64,000 nucleotides of DNA, taken from NCBI GenBank assembly GCA_030600605.1, contig JAUVLT010000001.1, positions 1-64,000 of the forward strand. Direction: 5' to 3'. A program made the translations under genes and the position numbers. How positions within the stretch are numbered: the first letter of the stretch is position 1; every line of letters starts with the position of its first letter. The stretch is from Mycoplasmatota bacterium. Lineage in GTDB: Bacteria > Bacillota_I > Bacilli_A > Izemoplasmatales > Izemoplasmataceae. Shown here in pieces: positions 43,890 to 53,594 of this stretch. The notes below the pieces were generated by a model that saw nothing but the letters and a program-made list of their open reading frames with translations, ran no database searches and was not told the origin of the DNA.

Positions 43890-43943
43890 TATTTTACCTC
43901 CCTCTATAAATATAGGACACCAAAAAGTGCCCTAATATTAGTT

Positions 43944-44819
43944 TTATTTATTAATTTGACTCATAACTTCTTCAGCGAAATCATCAGATCTTTTTTCAAT
44001 TCCTTCGCCAACTTCAAGACGTAAGAAAGATAAGATATTTCCACCTACTTGTTTAACATGAGCTTCAACTGTTAAATCTGGGTTTTTAACGAAAGGTTGA
44101 TTTAATAAGCAAATTTCTTTTAAGTATTTATTCAATCTACCAATAACCATTTTTTCAACTATGTTTGCTGGTTTTCCTTCATTAAGTGCTTCTTTTGTTA
44201 GCATATCTCTTTCATGAGCAATTACTTCTTCACTAATTTCTGATTTATCGATATATTTAGGATTAATAGCAGCTACATGCATTGCGATATCTTTTGCAAC
44301 TTCTTCAGATGCTCCTTCAAGCACAACTAAAGTAACAATTCTTCCACCCATATGTTTATAAGCTCCAAAATTGTCCTTATCTGTTTTGAATATTCTAGAT
44401 ACTCTTCTTAAAGATAATTTTTCTCCAATTTTTGAAGTAGCATCAACAAGTACTCTCTCGATGTCTTTTCCATCAATTTCCATTTTTAATACTTCTTCAG
44501 TATTTTCTGCTTTACTATTAATAATAACATTTCCCAATGTGTCTAATAATTCTAAAAACTCTTTATTTTTTGCTACAAAATCTGTTTCACTGTTAAGTTC
44601 AAAGATAATTGCTTCGTTACCTTTTACAACTATACTACATAATCCTTCAGCTGCAATTCTATCAGCTTTTTTAGCCGCTTTAGCAATTCCTTTTTCTCTT
44701 AACCAATCCATTGATTGATCCATATTACCACTAGTTTCAGTCAATGCTTTTTTACAATCCATCATCCCTGCACCAGTTTTCATTCTTAATTCTTTTACCA
44801 TGCTAGCAGTTATTACCAT
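43944..44819 (-). CDS. tsf: Elongation factor Ts
   Basis: [21 protein letters not shown]...[22 protein letters not shown]; start at 44819. Confidence 0.96.
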   Translation of the reverse strand: MVITASMVKELRMKTGAGMMDCKKALTETSGNMDQSMDWLREKGIAKAAKKADRIAAEGLCSIVVKGNEAIIFELNSETDFVAKNKEFLELLDTLGNVIINSKAENTEEVLKMEIDGKDIERVLVDATSKIGEKLSLRRVSRIFKTDKDNFGAYKHMGGRIVTLVVLEGASEEVAKDIAMHVAAINPKYIDKSEISEEVIAHERDMLTKEALNEGKPANIVEKMVIGRLNKYLKEICLLNQPFVKNPDLTVEAHVKQVGGNILSFLRLEVGEGIEKRSDDFAEEVMSQINK

Positions 44820-44904
44820 AACTATTCCTCCTAAGTTCTTTTCAAAGATTATAATATCATAAAATGCCCTTTTATTCAATTATTTATATGCTTGTTTCCA
44901 GTAA

Positions 44905-44930
44905 AAAAAGAGCCCAAAAGCTCTTTTTAT
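44905..44930 (-). terminator. Terminator downstream of rpsB
   Basis: Minus strand AAAAAGAGCTTTTGGGCTCTTTTTTT. Confidence 0.75.
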
Positions 44931-44931
44931 A

Positions 44932-46176
44932 TTATTTCAAAGCTTCAATTAATTCTGCTTTTCTAAGTTTTGAATATCCAGTTAATCCTTTTTCTTTTGC
45001 TAATGCTTTTAATTCAGTAACTTTCATACTTGAATAATCAACACTAACTTTTGCCGTAACTTTTACTTCTTCTACAACTTTAGGTTCTACCTCTTTTTTT
45101 ACCACTGGTTTAACTTCTTTTTTTACCACTGGCTTAACTACAGGTTTAACTACTTCTTTTTTTACCACTGGTTTAACAACAGGTTTAACCACTGGTTTTG
45201 TTTCAACTTTTACAGTTGGTTTAACTTCTGGTGTAACAGGTTTTGTTTCAGCTTTTGCTTCAGAAATTGGTTTTCTACTTTGGATAAATGGTTTTCTATC
45301 TTTATTGAATTGTTTTTTTGTTCCTTCATATGGTTTTTTTGTTCCCTCATATGGTTTTTTTGTTCCTTCATATGGTTTTTTTGTTCCTTCATATGGTTTT
45401 CTGTTTTTATCATATGGTTTTCTGTTTTTGTCATATGGTTTTTTATATTCAGGTCTAGTTTGAGCTGGTCTTTCAACTACGGTTTCAATAATTTCTCCAC
45501 CAGTAGCTTCGATAAATGCGTTAGCTAATTTACCAACAATTAATCTTACTGATCTAATTGCATCATCATTAGCAGGAATAATTACATCTACTAAATCAGG
45601 ATCACAATTTGTATCAACGATTCCAAATACAGGAATTTTTAATTTTCTTGCTTCTAGAACTGCATTTTTTTCTTTCATTGGATCAACAACGAAAATAGCT
45701 TGAGGTAAAGTTCTCATATCTTTAATTCCACCTAAGAATTTTTCATATTTTTCCAATTGTTTTTTTAACCCTATAACTTCTTTTTTAGGTAAACGTGTAA
45801 ACGTTCCATCTTTTTCCATTCTATTAATTTCATGTAATTTTCTAATACTTTTTCTAATAGTTTTGAAGTTTGTAAGTGTTCCTCCAAGCCATCTTTGTGA
45901 AACATAGTATTGTCCTGATCTAATTGCTTCTTCTTTAACTACGTCTTGAGCTTGTTTTTTGGTTCCTACAAATAAGATTTTTCCACCATTTTTTCCAATT
46001 TCTAATAATTTAGCATAAGCTTCATCGATAAACCCTACAGTTTTTTGTAGATCGATAATATGAATCCCACCTCGACTTGTATAGATATACTTGTCCATTT
46101 TAGGATTCCAACGGCGAGTTTGATGTCCGAAATGAACACCAGCCTCAAGTAACTGTTTCATTGATATTACAGCCAT
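44932..46176 (-). CDS. rpsB: 30S ribosomal protein S2 with long repeat-rich C-terminal extension ending in a Rho_N-like motif
   Basis: [35 protein letters not shown]...[27 protein letters not shown] (S2 core), then (KPYEGTK)n, (KPVVKKEV)n, and [43 protein letters not shown]. Confidence 0.93.
   Translation of the reverse strand: MAVISMKQLLEAGVHFGHQTRRWNPKMDKYIYTSRGGIHIIDLQKTVGFIDEAYAKLLEIGKNGGKILFVGTKKQAQDVVKEEAIRSGQYYVSQRWLGGTLTNFKTIRKSIRKLHEINRMEKDGTFTRLPKKEVIGLKKQLEKYEKFLGGIKDMRTLPQAIFVVDPMKEKNAVLEARKLKIPVFGIVDTNCDPDLVDVIIPANDDAIRSVRLIVGKLANAFIEATGGEIIETVVERPAQTRPEYKKPYDKNRKPYDKNRKPYEGTKKPYEGTKKPYEGTKKPYEGTKKQFNKDRKPFIQSRKPISEAKAETKPVTPEVKPTVKVETKPVVKPVVKPVVKKEVVKPVVKPVVKKEVKPVVKKEVEPKVVEEVKVTAKVSVDYSSMKVTELKALAKEKGLTGYSKLRKAELIEALK
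45310..45445 (-). repeat. ~21-bp tandem repeat inside the rpsB extension
   Basis: Repeated TTGTTCCTTCATATGGTTTTT-type unit encoding KPYEGTK / KPYDKNR. Confidence 0.85.
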
Positions 46177-46218
46177 TTTGATTCCTCCTTTTGATTTGCC
46201 TCCACATTTATCTACATA

Positions 46219-46252
46219 TTTAGCCACCACTTCTAAGCAGCTCAGGGCTAAA
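46219..46252 (-). promoter_or_regulatory. Hairpin in the rpsB leader
   Basis: Minus strand TTTAGCC-CTGAGCTGCTTAGAAGTGGT-GGCTAAA with inner CTGAG/CTTAG pairing. Confidence 0.45.
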
Positions 46253-46385
46253 CACTCTAAATGTGTGTGTATTTTTACGGCTTTATTATTTTAACAAATA
46301 ATCATTTAATTAGCAAGAGATTTGTTAATTTCTTATTAAATATTTATTATAATATAGAAAACAAGCCACTTGGGCTTGTTTAAGT

Positions 46386-46913
46386 TTACTTATAAGTTTT
46401 AACTACTGCTGACTTATTAATCATTACAACATCATTTAAGACTTTGTATAATGGTTTATACATCCAAAGAACTGTTAAAAATCCAGTTATTGCCATAACT
46501 ATCTCAAATGGTAAATCGGCAAGGAGATAAGGTATGAACTTCGAAATGCCTGTTTGAATCATATTGAAAGGAATATACATCCAACCATAAACAAATCCAA
46601 AAACAAATGCAAACAACGCTAATTTGGTTTCATTTTTAGTTTTTCTTAAAATAGTATGATAACTAATTGGTATTAAATACCAAGCTAACATCATTGGAAC
46701 CATATAGAAAATATTAAATCCTCCCATATATAAACTATCTAAAAAGACATAAGAAGTAATCATCATAATACTCTCTTTAAAACTAAAAACACTTACAAAG
46801 AGAATAATTAATAAAACCGTTAATTGAACATTTGGAATAAACATTAACAATTGTTCTTGAGTAAAAATGATAGCAATTGCTAAAGCGACCATTAATAATC
46901 TTCTAGTTTCCAT
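46386..46913 (-). CDS. ECF transporter S component-like membrane protein (putative cobalamin)
   Basis: ~6 hydrophobic segments, 175 aa; last gene of the B12-riboswitch operon. Confidence 0.65.
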   Translation of the reverse strand: METRRLLMVALAIAIIFTQEQLLMFIPNVQLTVLLIILFVSVFSFKESIMMITSYVFLDSLYMGGFNIFYMVPMMLAWYLIPISYHTILRKTKNETKLALFAFVFGFVYGWMYIPFNMIQTGISKFIPYLLADLPFEIVMAITGFLTVLWMYKPLYKVLNDVVMINKSAVVKTYK

Positions 46914-47344
46914 TATTCATCATCTCCTACTTCTTTATATTCAAATCGAAAGACATCTCCATCATTTAAAGATATCAAATCAATTCCCAGATTGGAATAT
47001 TCATCATTCTCATATATTCCAATATAATTATTTAGCCAGTCTGTTTCAAGGGTATCTATTTTCAAGATAACTCTACTTCCATAAAGTAATGGTTCACAAT
47101 CTGTTGTAATATGATAAGAACTATCCGCACATCCGACTTCAAACTCTTCATCTAAAATAGAGAAAAGCGAATCTGAGGCGGTGAATTTATATGTTTTATT
47201 TGAAATAGTATCACCCATTTCATCAATTACAATAATTGTAATTTCACCTAATTCATCATTATAATTTTTTGAAAAAGCGAAAAATCCCAATATTAAAACT
47301 ACTATAGCTACTACAGTTAATATGTATTTTTGCATCTTTTTCAC
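46913..47344 (-). CDS. DUF4430-type (transcobalamin-like) domain protein
   Basis: N-terminal TM anchor; SDSLFSILDEEFEVGC...SRVILKIDTLETDWLNNYIGIYENDEYSNLGIDLISLNDGDVFRFEY. Confidence 0.65.
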   Translation of the reverse strand: MKKMQKYILTVVAIVVLILGFFAFSKNYNDELGEITIIVIDEMGDTISNKTYKFTASDSLFSILDEEFEVGCADSSYHITTDCEPLLYGSRVILKIDTLETDWLNNYIGIYENDEYSNLGIDLISLNDGDVFRFEYKEVGDDE

Positions 47345-47353
47345 TTCTTTCTA

Positions 47354-48721
47354 TCAACTAAAATTAAATGGGTTTACTGCGGTATAGGTATTAGCATAAG
47401 TTTGATAAACAACTAACGCTAAAAAAGCTTGAGGTGTACTGAAAAGAAGATCTTCACTATATTCATCACCAAATGCCCAATCAAATGATCCTGTAGCTGT
47501 TTGGTATTCAAGTAATCTTGTAATTAAGTTATTATCCACTATTGTATAATCTGTTCCTACTGGATCAATCCCATTAGCAACTAGTCCTAAAACAACTTGT
47601 GATATGCTCGCTGCATTTTCAGTTCCAGGATAAACAGTACCTCCCCAAGTAACATCTCTTGTTATAACTCCTCCAGAGTCTAGTTGTGATGTACTAATCC
47701 ATGTAGCATATTCAGTAATTAAATCAGAAACTCCTGTTTCATCAGTATAATTACTCAATGCCAATAAACTAACTCCACCAGCATCAAGTCCTAAATCATA
47801 AGGTGATGTTGTTTCTAAATCAACTAACGCACTTGTAACAAATGAACTATAATCAACTGTATGACTATTACTATCTAAAGCAAGTAATCCATAAGCTGTT
47901 TGTCCATAAGCGCCAACTGTTACTATTGTATTTAAATCAGTAACTAAAACATCGGTATTTACTCCAACGCTTTGTAATTTTATAATTGCTTTAAAATAAT
48001 CATTAACAGTTGTAATTGTTAATCCATTTACTAATGTTTCTACTTCAGAATCAGTAACAAATTCATCTACTATCCCAAGTAAATATAATGCTGAGATAAC
48101 ATTGTAATCAACTGTTGTTGTATTTACATAATCACTTGCCTGATTAAGTAAAAACAACTGTATAGCATCATCTACTGCCTTCTGTGTCATATCCCACCAC
48201 ATTACTTCAAAGCTTAATATGTCACCATCATCAAATGTACTGGTTTCAACCCCTACCGTTGATGCTTCTCCATTTTTAGAGAATGAAATAAACGCTCCAG
48301 TTTTAGGATTTAAATGATCGATAGAAGTAATATAATTTCCATAATCAGTGACACTATATTCTAATGTGAAATTATTATTTAAGATGTCAAATAGGTTTCC
48401 AGTATAATCATCATTATATCCAATGGTTTTACTGGTAAATAACCCATATTCATCTGTTAATGTAAAAGTTATTACATTATCAAATACTAGGTCTTGTAAA
48501 TCACTAAGTTGTTCTTGAAGAGAAAGGATTGTTTCTTCTAAATCTGAAACTTCAGATTCACTTGAAGCTACAGTTTCTGTAAGTGTTGCAATTTCTTCTT
48601 CTAATTCCTCGATTGTTGCAATTTGTAAATCTAAATCTTGTTGTAATAAATCTAATTCGCTACATCCTGCTAATACTAAAATAAGTAAAAACACAGATGC
48701 TATAGAGAATAGTTTTTTCAT
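47354..48721 (-). CDS. Lipoprotein with coiled coil, DUF4430-like domain and intrinsic-factor/terpene-cyclase-like helical repeats; putative cobalamin-binding protein
   Basis: LVLAGCSELD lipobox; FDILNNNFTLEYSVTDYGNYITSIDHLNP...FDDGDILSFEVMWW; repeats such as YGQTAYGLLALDSN, AASISQVVLGLVANGIDP, LLFSTPQAFLALVVYQ; downstream of a B12 riboswitch. Confidence 0.7.
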   Translation of the reverse strand: MKKLFSIASVFLLILVLAGCSELDLLQQDLDLQIATIEELEEEIATLTETVASSESEVSDLEETILSLQEQLSDLQDLVFDNVITFTLTDEYGLFTSKTIGYNDDYTGNLFDILNNNFTLEYSVTDYGNYITSIDHLNPKTGAFISFSKNGEASTVGVETSTFDDGDILSFEVMWWDMTQKAVDDAIQLFLLNQASDYVNTTTVDYNVISALYLLGIVDEFVTDSEVETLVNGLTITTVNDYFKAIIKLQSVGVNTDVLVTDLNTIVTVGAYGQTAYGLLALDSNSHTVDYSSFVTSALVDLETTSPYDLGLDAGGVSLLALSNYTDETGVSDLITEYATWISTSQLDSGGVITRDVTWGGTVYPGTENAASISQVVLGLVANGIDPVGTDYTIVDNNLITRLLEYQTATGSFDWAFGDEYSEDLLFSTPQAFLALVVYQTYANTYTAVNPFNFS

Positions 48722-48747
48722 AATGTCCTCCTTCTAATTTATATGAA

Positions 48748-48775
48748 AATAAAAAAACCATCCTCCCGGATGATT
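48748..48775 (-). terminator. Intrinsic terminator, probable expression platform of the B12 riboswitch
   Basis: Minus strand AATCATCC-GGGA-GGATGGTTTTTTTATTT. Confidence 0.8.
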
Positions 48776-48834
48776 AAACGTTATATAACTATAAAAGTGA
48801 ACAGTTAAACAAACGATATACTCTCGACCCAGGA

Positions 48835-49005
48835 GTAATACTATTTATTAGATCACTAGGTAGGTCTACCGGCTTGAATTCATCCTACTATGCACCTTCC
48901 CGCTGTTAAGCAGTGGTATTTTGCATTTCGTCCTTCTTACGGTTGCTGGGACAGCTTGAGATTTTAACTCAATTCCCTGTTATGTCTTACGACACCTAAT
49001 ATCTA
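48835..49005 (-). promoter_or_regulatory. Cobalamin riboswitch (boundaries approximate)
   Basis: Minus strand TTAGGTGTCGTAAGACATAACAGGGAATTGAG...CAAGCTGTCCCAGCAACCGTAAG...CACTGC...GGGAAGGTGC...AAGCCGGTAGACCTACC (B12 box). Confidence 0.95.
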
Positions 49006-49012
49006 CTCTATA

Positions 49013-49041
49013 ATTCTATGCTTAAAAAAGATACTTGTCAA
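49013..49041 (-). promoter_or_regulatory. SigA-type promoter driving the B12 riboswitch operon
   Basis: Minus strand TTGACA-17 nt-TAGAAT immediately upstream of the riboswitch. Confidence 0.85.
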
Positions 49042-49053
49042 TGGAAAGAATAA

Positions 49054-49497
49054 TTATTTTCCTGTACTTCCAAACCCACCATTTCTAACGTTAGTAACAC
49101 ACTCTTCAGTTGGACTAACTAAATATTTTTGAAAGATACCTTGAGCAACTCTTTCCCCTTTCAATAAATAAACAGTTTCAGTTCCGAAATTGTACAAAGA
49201 AACAAAAACAGCACCGTCATTATCTTGATTTTCGTAATAATCCTTATCGATAATCCCAACATTGTTTGGAATAGTCAAATGATATCTTCTTGGTAAACTA
49301 CTTCTTGGATAAAGCATTAGTACTTCATCATCTTTCATAAATACTTTTAATCCTGTAACACCAGACTTTATTTCTCCAGGTTTTATTTCAATATCTTCAA
49401 TTATTGCGATATCATAACCAGCGCTATGTTGAGTACATCTTTTTGGCATATCAAAATCTAAATGTTGATATGCCTTTGCTTTTTCAAAACCTCTCAT
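49054..49497 (-). CDS. dut: dUTP diphosphatase (dUTPase family)
   Basis: HSAGYDIAIIEDIEIKPGE, PRSSLPRRYHLTIPNNVGIIDKDYY, VAQGIFQKY, RNGGFGSTGK. Confidence 0.92.
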   Translation of the reverse strand: MRGFEKAKAYQHLDFDMPKRCTQHSAGYDIAIIEDIEIKPGEIKSGVTGLKVFMKDDEVLMLYPRSSLPRRYHLTIPNNVGIIDKDYYENQDNDGAVFVSLYNFGTETVYLLKGERVAQGIFQKYLVSPTEECVTNVRNGGFGSTGK

Positions 49498-50006
49498 GGT
49501 CTCATCTCCTTAAGTAACTTGAGAACAAAAAGTTCTCTTTCTGTCCAATAATATTCACTACCATCATCAAATTTCTTTTGATTAACTTTTATTGCTTCTT
49601 CTAAAGTTACCCACTTTGGAACAAACTTTAAATTTCTTTCATAAATTTCTAAATTTTGATCATAATCTTCATCATAAACCTCGCAAAAATAATAGAAAGA
49701 TCTCAAATAGAAATATTTTCTTTCGTCGTATACATCATTATAGATTTGATCAATATATCCCAAACTCTCATTAACACTGCTGACCTTCTTACCAACTTCT
49801 TCTAAAACCTCTCTCCTTAGAGCAATATGTCTAATCTCGTGTTCATTTACCCCTCCACCAGGAAATTTATATTCTTTTGATTGTTCAGAATACACTAATA
49901 ATATCTTACCATATTTTAAAATAATTGCTCGTACACTGTCTCGATAAATAATTGGTCGATGACCAAGTAGTTTGTCTCTTTTATCAAATATTTTTAATAG
50001 TTTCAT
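49494..50006 (-). CDS. NUDIX hydrolase
   Basis: FPGGGVNEHEIRHIALRREVLEEVGK: Nudix box. Confidence 0.85.
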   Translation of the reverse strand: MKLLKIFDKRDKLLGHRPIIYRDSVRAIILKYGKILLVYSEQSKEYKFPGGGVNEHEIRHIALRREVLEEVGKKVSSVNESLGYIDQIYNDVYDERKYFYLRSFYYFCEVYDEDYDQNLEIYERNLKFVPKWVTLEEAIKVNQKKFDDGSEYYWTERELFVLKLLKEMRP

Positions 50007-50722
50007 TTTAACACCACCATTAATTGAGTTGCAGAATCAAACCCATATTTATTAATATGTTTTTTTATTTTATCAGCCTTTTTTTCGTAATATTTCTTTC
50101 TCTCTATATCTTTTATTCCTTCTTTAACTCGATCAATAGTTTCAGACAACCATTCAATTTCTTCCTCTGAATTACTATCTCTTTTTGGATATGTTAAATC
50201 CCATGCATCTTTTATAGTTAATATACTTTTCTCATTTAATATTTCTAATATTTCATTATTCGTGAAAGTATCACCGTGATAACTTCCACGTTCACGATCT
50301 ATCTCAGCAGCAAAATGATGGATTAATAAATGACTTTTCTGACGTTTTGTTAAATTATTACTCATCATTTCACAAAAAATAAGAGCTCCTCCAGGTTTTA
50401 ACACCCTTTCCATCTCTCTTATCATATCCTCAACTTCTTCTAGATGATGAAGTGAATTTGAAAGACAAACCAAATCAAAAGTACCTTCCTCAAAATCCAT
50501 ATTTAAAGCATCCATTTTAAAGAAGTTAATTCGACTATCTTCAAAGCTCTCTTTACATCCTTCAATAACACCATCTAATAAATCAATCCCAATAATTTCT
50601 GAATAATCATCTACTAAAGCAGTGATAATTCTAATAAAATTTCCATTCCCTGTTCCTACATCTAATATTTTAGCATTTTGAATCTGTTTTAAAAAGCTTT
50701 CTAATTTCTTCACAAACATCAT
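50003..50722 (-). CDS. SAM-dependent methyltransferase
   Basis: ILDVGTGNGNFIRII, FDLVCLSNSLHHLEEVEDMIREMERVLKPGGALIFCEM. Confidence 0.88.
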   Translation of the reverse strand: MMFVKKLESFLKQIQNAKILDVGTGNGNFIRIITALVDDYSEIIGIDLLDGVIEGCKESFEDSRINFFKMDALNMDFEEGTFDLVCLSNSLHHLEEVEDMIREMERVLKPGGALIFCEMMSNNLTKRQKSHLLIHHFAAEIDRERGSYHGDTFTNNEILEILNEKSILTIKDAWDLTYPKRDSNSEEEIEWLSETIDRVKEGIKDIERKKYYEKKADKIKKHINKYGFDSATQLMVVLK

Positions 50723-50805
50723 CCTTACTAACTTACGATAGTAACATTATACCATATAGTAAGTATGCAAAATAGATATTTTTGGGCGAAACCCCCTATT
50801 TAAAC

Positions 50806-50832
50806 AAAAAAGAGGACTGGTGTCCTCTTTTT
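50806..50832 (-). terminator. Terminator of the FASII operon
   Basis: Minus strand AAAAAGAGGAC-ACCA-GTCCTCTTTTTT. Confidence 0.8.
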
Positions 50833-51259
50833 ATTGTCCTATTGCAAATTTTATTTCACCAACAACTGCGACTTCACCGTCCACAGTAGCTGTTGCTCTT
50901 CCAAATCCAATTGGTCCTTTTTGTTTTGTAATTTCTACTTCAAGTCTTAATGTATCTCCAGGTATAACCTTACGTTTAAATTTACATTTATCAATCCCAG
51001 CAAAATAAGCAATTTTACCTTTATTTTCTTCCACAGAAAGAATAATAACTGCTCCTGCTTGTGCTAAAGCTTCAACTATTAAGACACCAGGCATAATATG
51101 TTCATTAGGAAAATGTCCCATGAAATACATTTCGTTTACAGTAACATTTTTTATAGCCACACATGATTTCCCTGGATCAAGTTCGATTACTTTATCAATG
51201 AGTAAAAACGGAAAACGATGCGGTATAATTTCTTGAATTTGATTACTATTTAATTTCAT
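50831..51259 (-). CDS. fabZ: 3-hydroxyacyl-ACP dehydratase FabZ
   Basis: [42 protein letters not shown]. Confidence 0.95.
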   Translation of the reverse strand: MKLNSNQIQEIIPHRFPFLLIDKVIELDPGKSCVAIKNVTVNEMYFMGHFPNEHIMPGVLIVEALAQAGAVIILSVEENKGKIAYFAGIDKCKFKRKVIPGDTLRLEVEITKQKGPIGFGRATATVDGEVAVVGEIKFAIGQ

Positions 51260-51264
51260 AACTT

Positions 51265-52506
51265 TTACCCCCTGAATTTTCTAAATGCGATAGTGGCATT
51301 ATGCCCACCAAATCCTAAACTGTTGCTAATCGCTACTTCAATATTTTTTTCTTTCCCAACATTTACAGTATAATCCAAATCACATTCAGGGTCAAATGTC
51401 TCGTAATTTATTGTCGGAGGAACAAAGTTATCTTTAACTGCTAAAATACTAAATATTGCTTCCACAGCCCCACTTGCTCCAAGCAAGTGACCAGTCATCG
51501 ATTTAGTACTCGAAACACTTATTTTTTTAGCGTGTTCACCAAACGTTTTTTTAATAGCCATAGTTTCAGTTTTATCATTAAGAGGAGTCGAAGTTCCATG
51601 AGCATTAATATAGTCAACTTCTGTTAGTTTAATTCTCCCATCTCGAAGTGCCATTTCCATACACTTTCTCGCTCCATTTGCTTCAGGATCTGGGCTTGTA
51701 ATATGACTTGCATCACAAGTTGCTCCATATCCAACAATCTCACCATATATTTTTGCTCCACGAGCCATTGCTCTTTCATACTCTTCTAAAACCAACGTTC
51801 CGGCTCCCTCACTCATAACAAATCCATCTCTATTTTTGTCAAATGGTCTACTAGCAGTTTTGGGATCGTTTGTTGTACTTAGAGCATGCATAACATTAAA
51901 CCCACCAATTCCTAAAGGAATAACACTAGCCTCACATCCTCCGGTAATTATTACATCAAGGTATCCATCTCTTATCGCTCTAAAAGCATCACCGATTGAG
52001 TTAGTAGCACTAGCGCAAGCTGTAACAGTTGATGTAGCCATACCATGAATGCCATATTCTATTGCAATATTCCCTGCAGCTAAATTGATTATAGTACTCG
52101 GGATAAAGAAAGGACTAATACGATGATACCCTTTAGTTTTTGCTTTATCTTCTTGTTCAGCAATTGTTTCAAGACCACCAATTCCACTACCATAATATAC
52201 TCCAATTGTGTCCATATCTTCTTTATCAAAATCTAATTTTGAATCATCAATCGCTTCTTTTGAAGTGATTAATGCAAACTGCACAAATCGATCTAATCTC
52301 TTTAATTGTTTTCTTCCAAAAAATGCTTCGAAGTCATAATCTTTTATTTCTCCGGCTACTTTAATCTCAAGTTCACTAGTATCAAAGCGTTTTATATAGT
52401 CAATACCGTTAACTCCTTTTTTTGCATTTTCCCACATATCATTAACATTGTTTCCTATTGGGCTAATTGCTCCTAATCCAGTAACTACAACTCTTCTCTT
52501 CATCAT
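51265..52506 (-). CDS. fabF: Beta-ketoacyl-ACP synthase II
   Basis: [62 protein letters not shown]. Confidence 0.95.
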   Translation of the reverse strand: MMKRRVVVTGLGAISPIGNNVNDMWENAKKGVNGIDYIKRFDTSELEIKVAGEIKDYDFEAFFGRKQLKRLDRFVQFALITSKEAIDDSKLDFDKEDMDTIGVYYGSGIGGLETIAEQEDKAKTKGYHRISPFFIPSTIINLAAGNIAIEYGIHGMATSTVTACASATNSIGDAFRAIRDGYLDVIITGGCEASVIPLGIGGFNVMHALSTTNDPKTASRPFDKNRDGFVMSEGAGTLVLEEYERAMARGAKIYGEIVGYGATCDASHITSPDPEANGARKCMEMALRDGRIKLTEVDYINAHGTSTPLNDKTETMAIKKTFGEHAKKISVSSTKSMTGHLLGASGAVEAIFSILAVKDNFVPPTINYETFDPECDLDYTVNVGKEKNIEVAISNSLGFGGHNATIAFRKFRG

Positions 52507-53594
52507 ATTAGTCCTCCATTTAATTTAAGATCTTTTTTACAATCTCTTATTATCTCAGTAACAATATTATCTATATAATCCATTTTTTTAATTAAATATG
52601 CTTTAGCACCTGTAAATATCAATCCATTTTTATCTCCACTTGTACTATTGCCTAGTTGCTCAGTAATACAATAAGGAATATCTTTCTTCTTACAAGTTTT
52701 CAAACAATCAACACAGTAATGGAGTTCTAAATTATGTTTTTCAAGTGATTTAGTTAAAAAATTTCGAACAGCCCTTCCAGGCAACCCTGCTGGGCTAGCT
52801 ACTGTAACTATGTCTTCTTTTTTTGAATCGATAATCATTTGTTTATACGATTCACTAACATCACATTCATAAGTGGCAATAAATCTAGTAGCAATTTGAA
52901 CACCATCAGCTCCAACTTTAATCATTTTAGCCATATCATGTCCATCGTGAATTCCACCACCAGCAATTATTGGAATCTTAACATTATATTTTTTTTCATA
53001 ATCCTGAACTACTTCTTTAGTATCTATAACAATTTTTTCTAAACTATCATAATCTCCTGAAGCCATTTGTTCCTTAGAAAATCCTAAATGACCTCCTGCG
53101 AGTGGCCCTTCACACACGATAAAAGCTGGCATATATTGATATCTTCTATCCCAACTTCTAAGCAGTATTTTTGCAGCCCTACCACTTGAGATAATAAAAG
53201 CACCTTTAACATTGCTTCCCTCTAAATATTCTGGCAAATCTAATGGAAGCCCTGCTCCACTAACAATAAAATCAATATCTTGTTTAGCTAAAAAACTAGC
53301 ATAATCAGGAAAGTTAGTCCCAGCGTGCATTAAATTTACACCAAGAATTCCATCTTTTGAGTTAGCTCTTGCTTTATTAATTTCTTTCTTTAATTCTTTC
53401 TTATTTTCACCAATTGGATCCTTTCTAAAATTTTTATTTAAGAATCCTGGTTGTGCTGCACTTATTGTAGCTATAATACCACTATTCATGCAGGCACTTG
53501 TTAATTTGTTTAAACTAATTCTAATACCCATACCACCTTGTATAATTGGAAACTTAACTACTTTATCATTTATCGTTAATGGCTTAAGTTTCAC
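52503..53594 (-). CDS. Nitronate monooxygenase/FabK-like flavoprotein with Cys cluster
   Basis: FPIIQGGMGIRISLNKL, IPIIAGGGIHDGHDMAKMIKVGADGVQIATRFIATYEC, CVDCLKTCKKKDIPYC. Confidence 0.85.
   Translation of the reverse strand: MKLKPLTINDKVVKFPIIQGGMGIRISLNKLTSACMNSGIIATISAAQPGFLNKNFRKDPIGENKKELKKEINKARANSKDGILGVNLMHAGTNFPDYASFLAKQDIDFIVSGAGLPLDLPEYLEGSNVKGAFIISSGRAAKILLRSWDRRYQYMPAFIVCEGPLAGGHLGFSKEQMASGDYDSLEKIVIDTKEVVQDYEKKYNVKIPIIAGGGIHDGHDMAKMIKVGADGVQIATRFIATYECDVSESYKQMIIDSKKEDIVTVASPAGLPGRAVRNFLTKSLEKHNLELHYCVDCLKTCKKKDIPYCITEQLGNSTSGDKNGLIFTGAKAYLIKKMDYIDNIVTEIIRDCKKDLKLNGGLI

Noticed and set aside
45210-45528. Overlapping ORFs on both strands (88 aa minus, 82 aa plus) in the rpsB repeat region
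   Set aside because: Alternate-frame by-products of the tandem repeat; the rpsB frame is continuous and explains the region.
46913-47070. Plus-strand ORF 46867..47070
   Set aside because: Antisense to the DUF4430-like CDS; no supporting signals.
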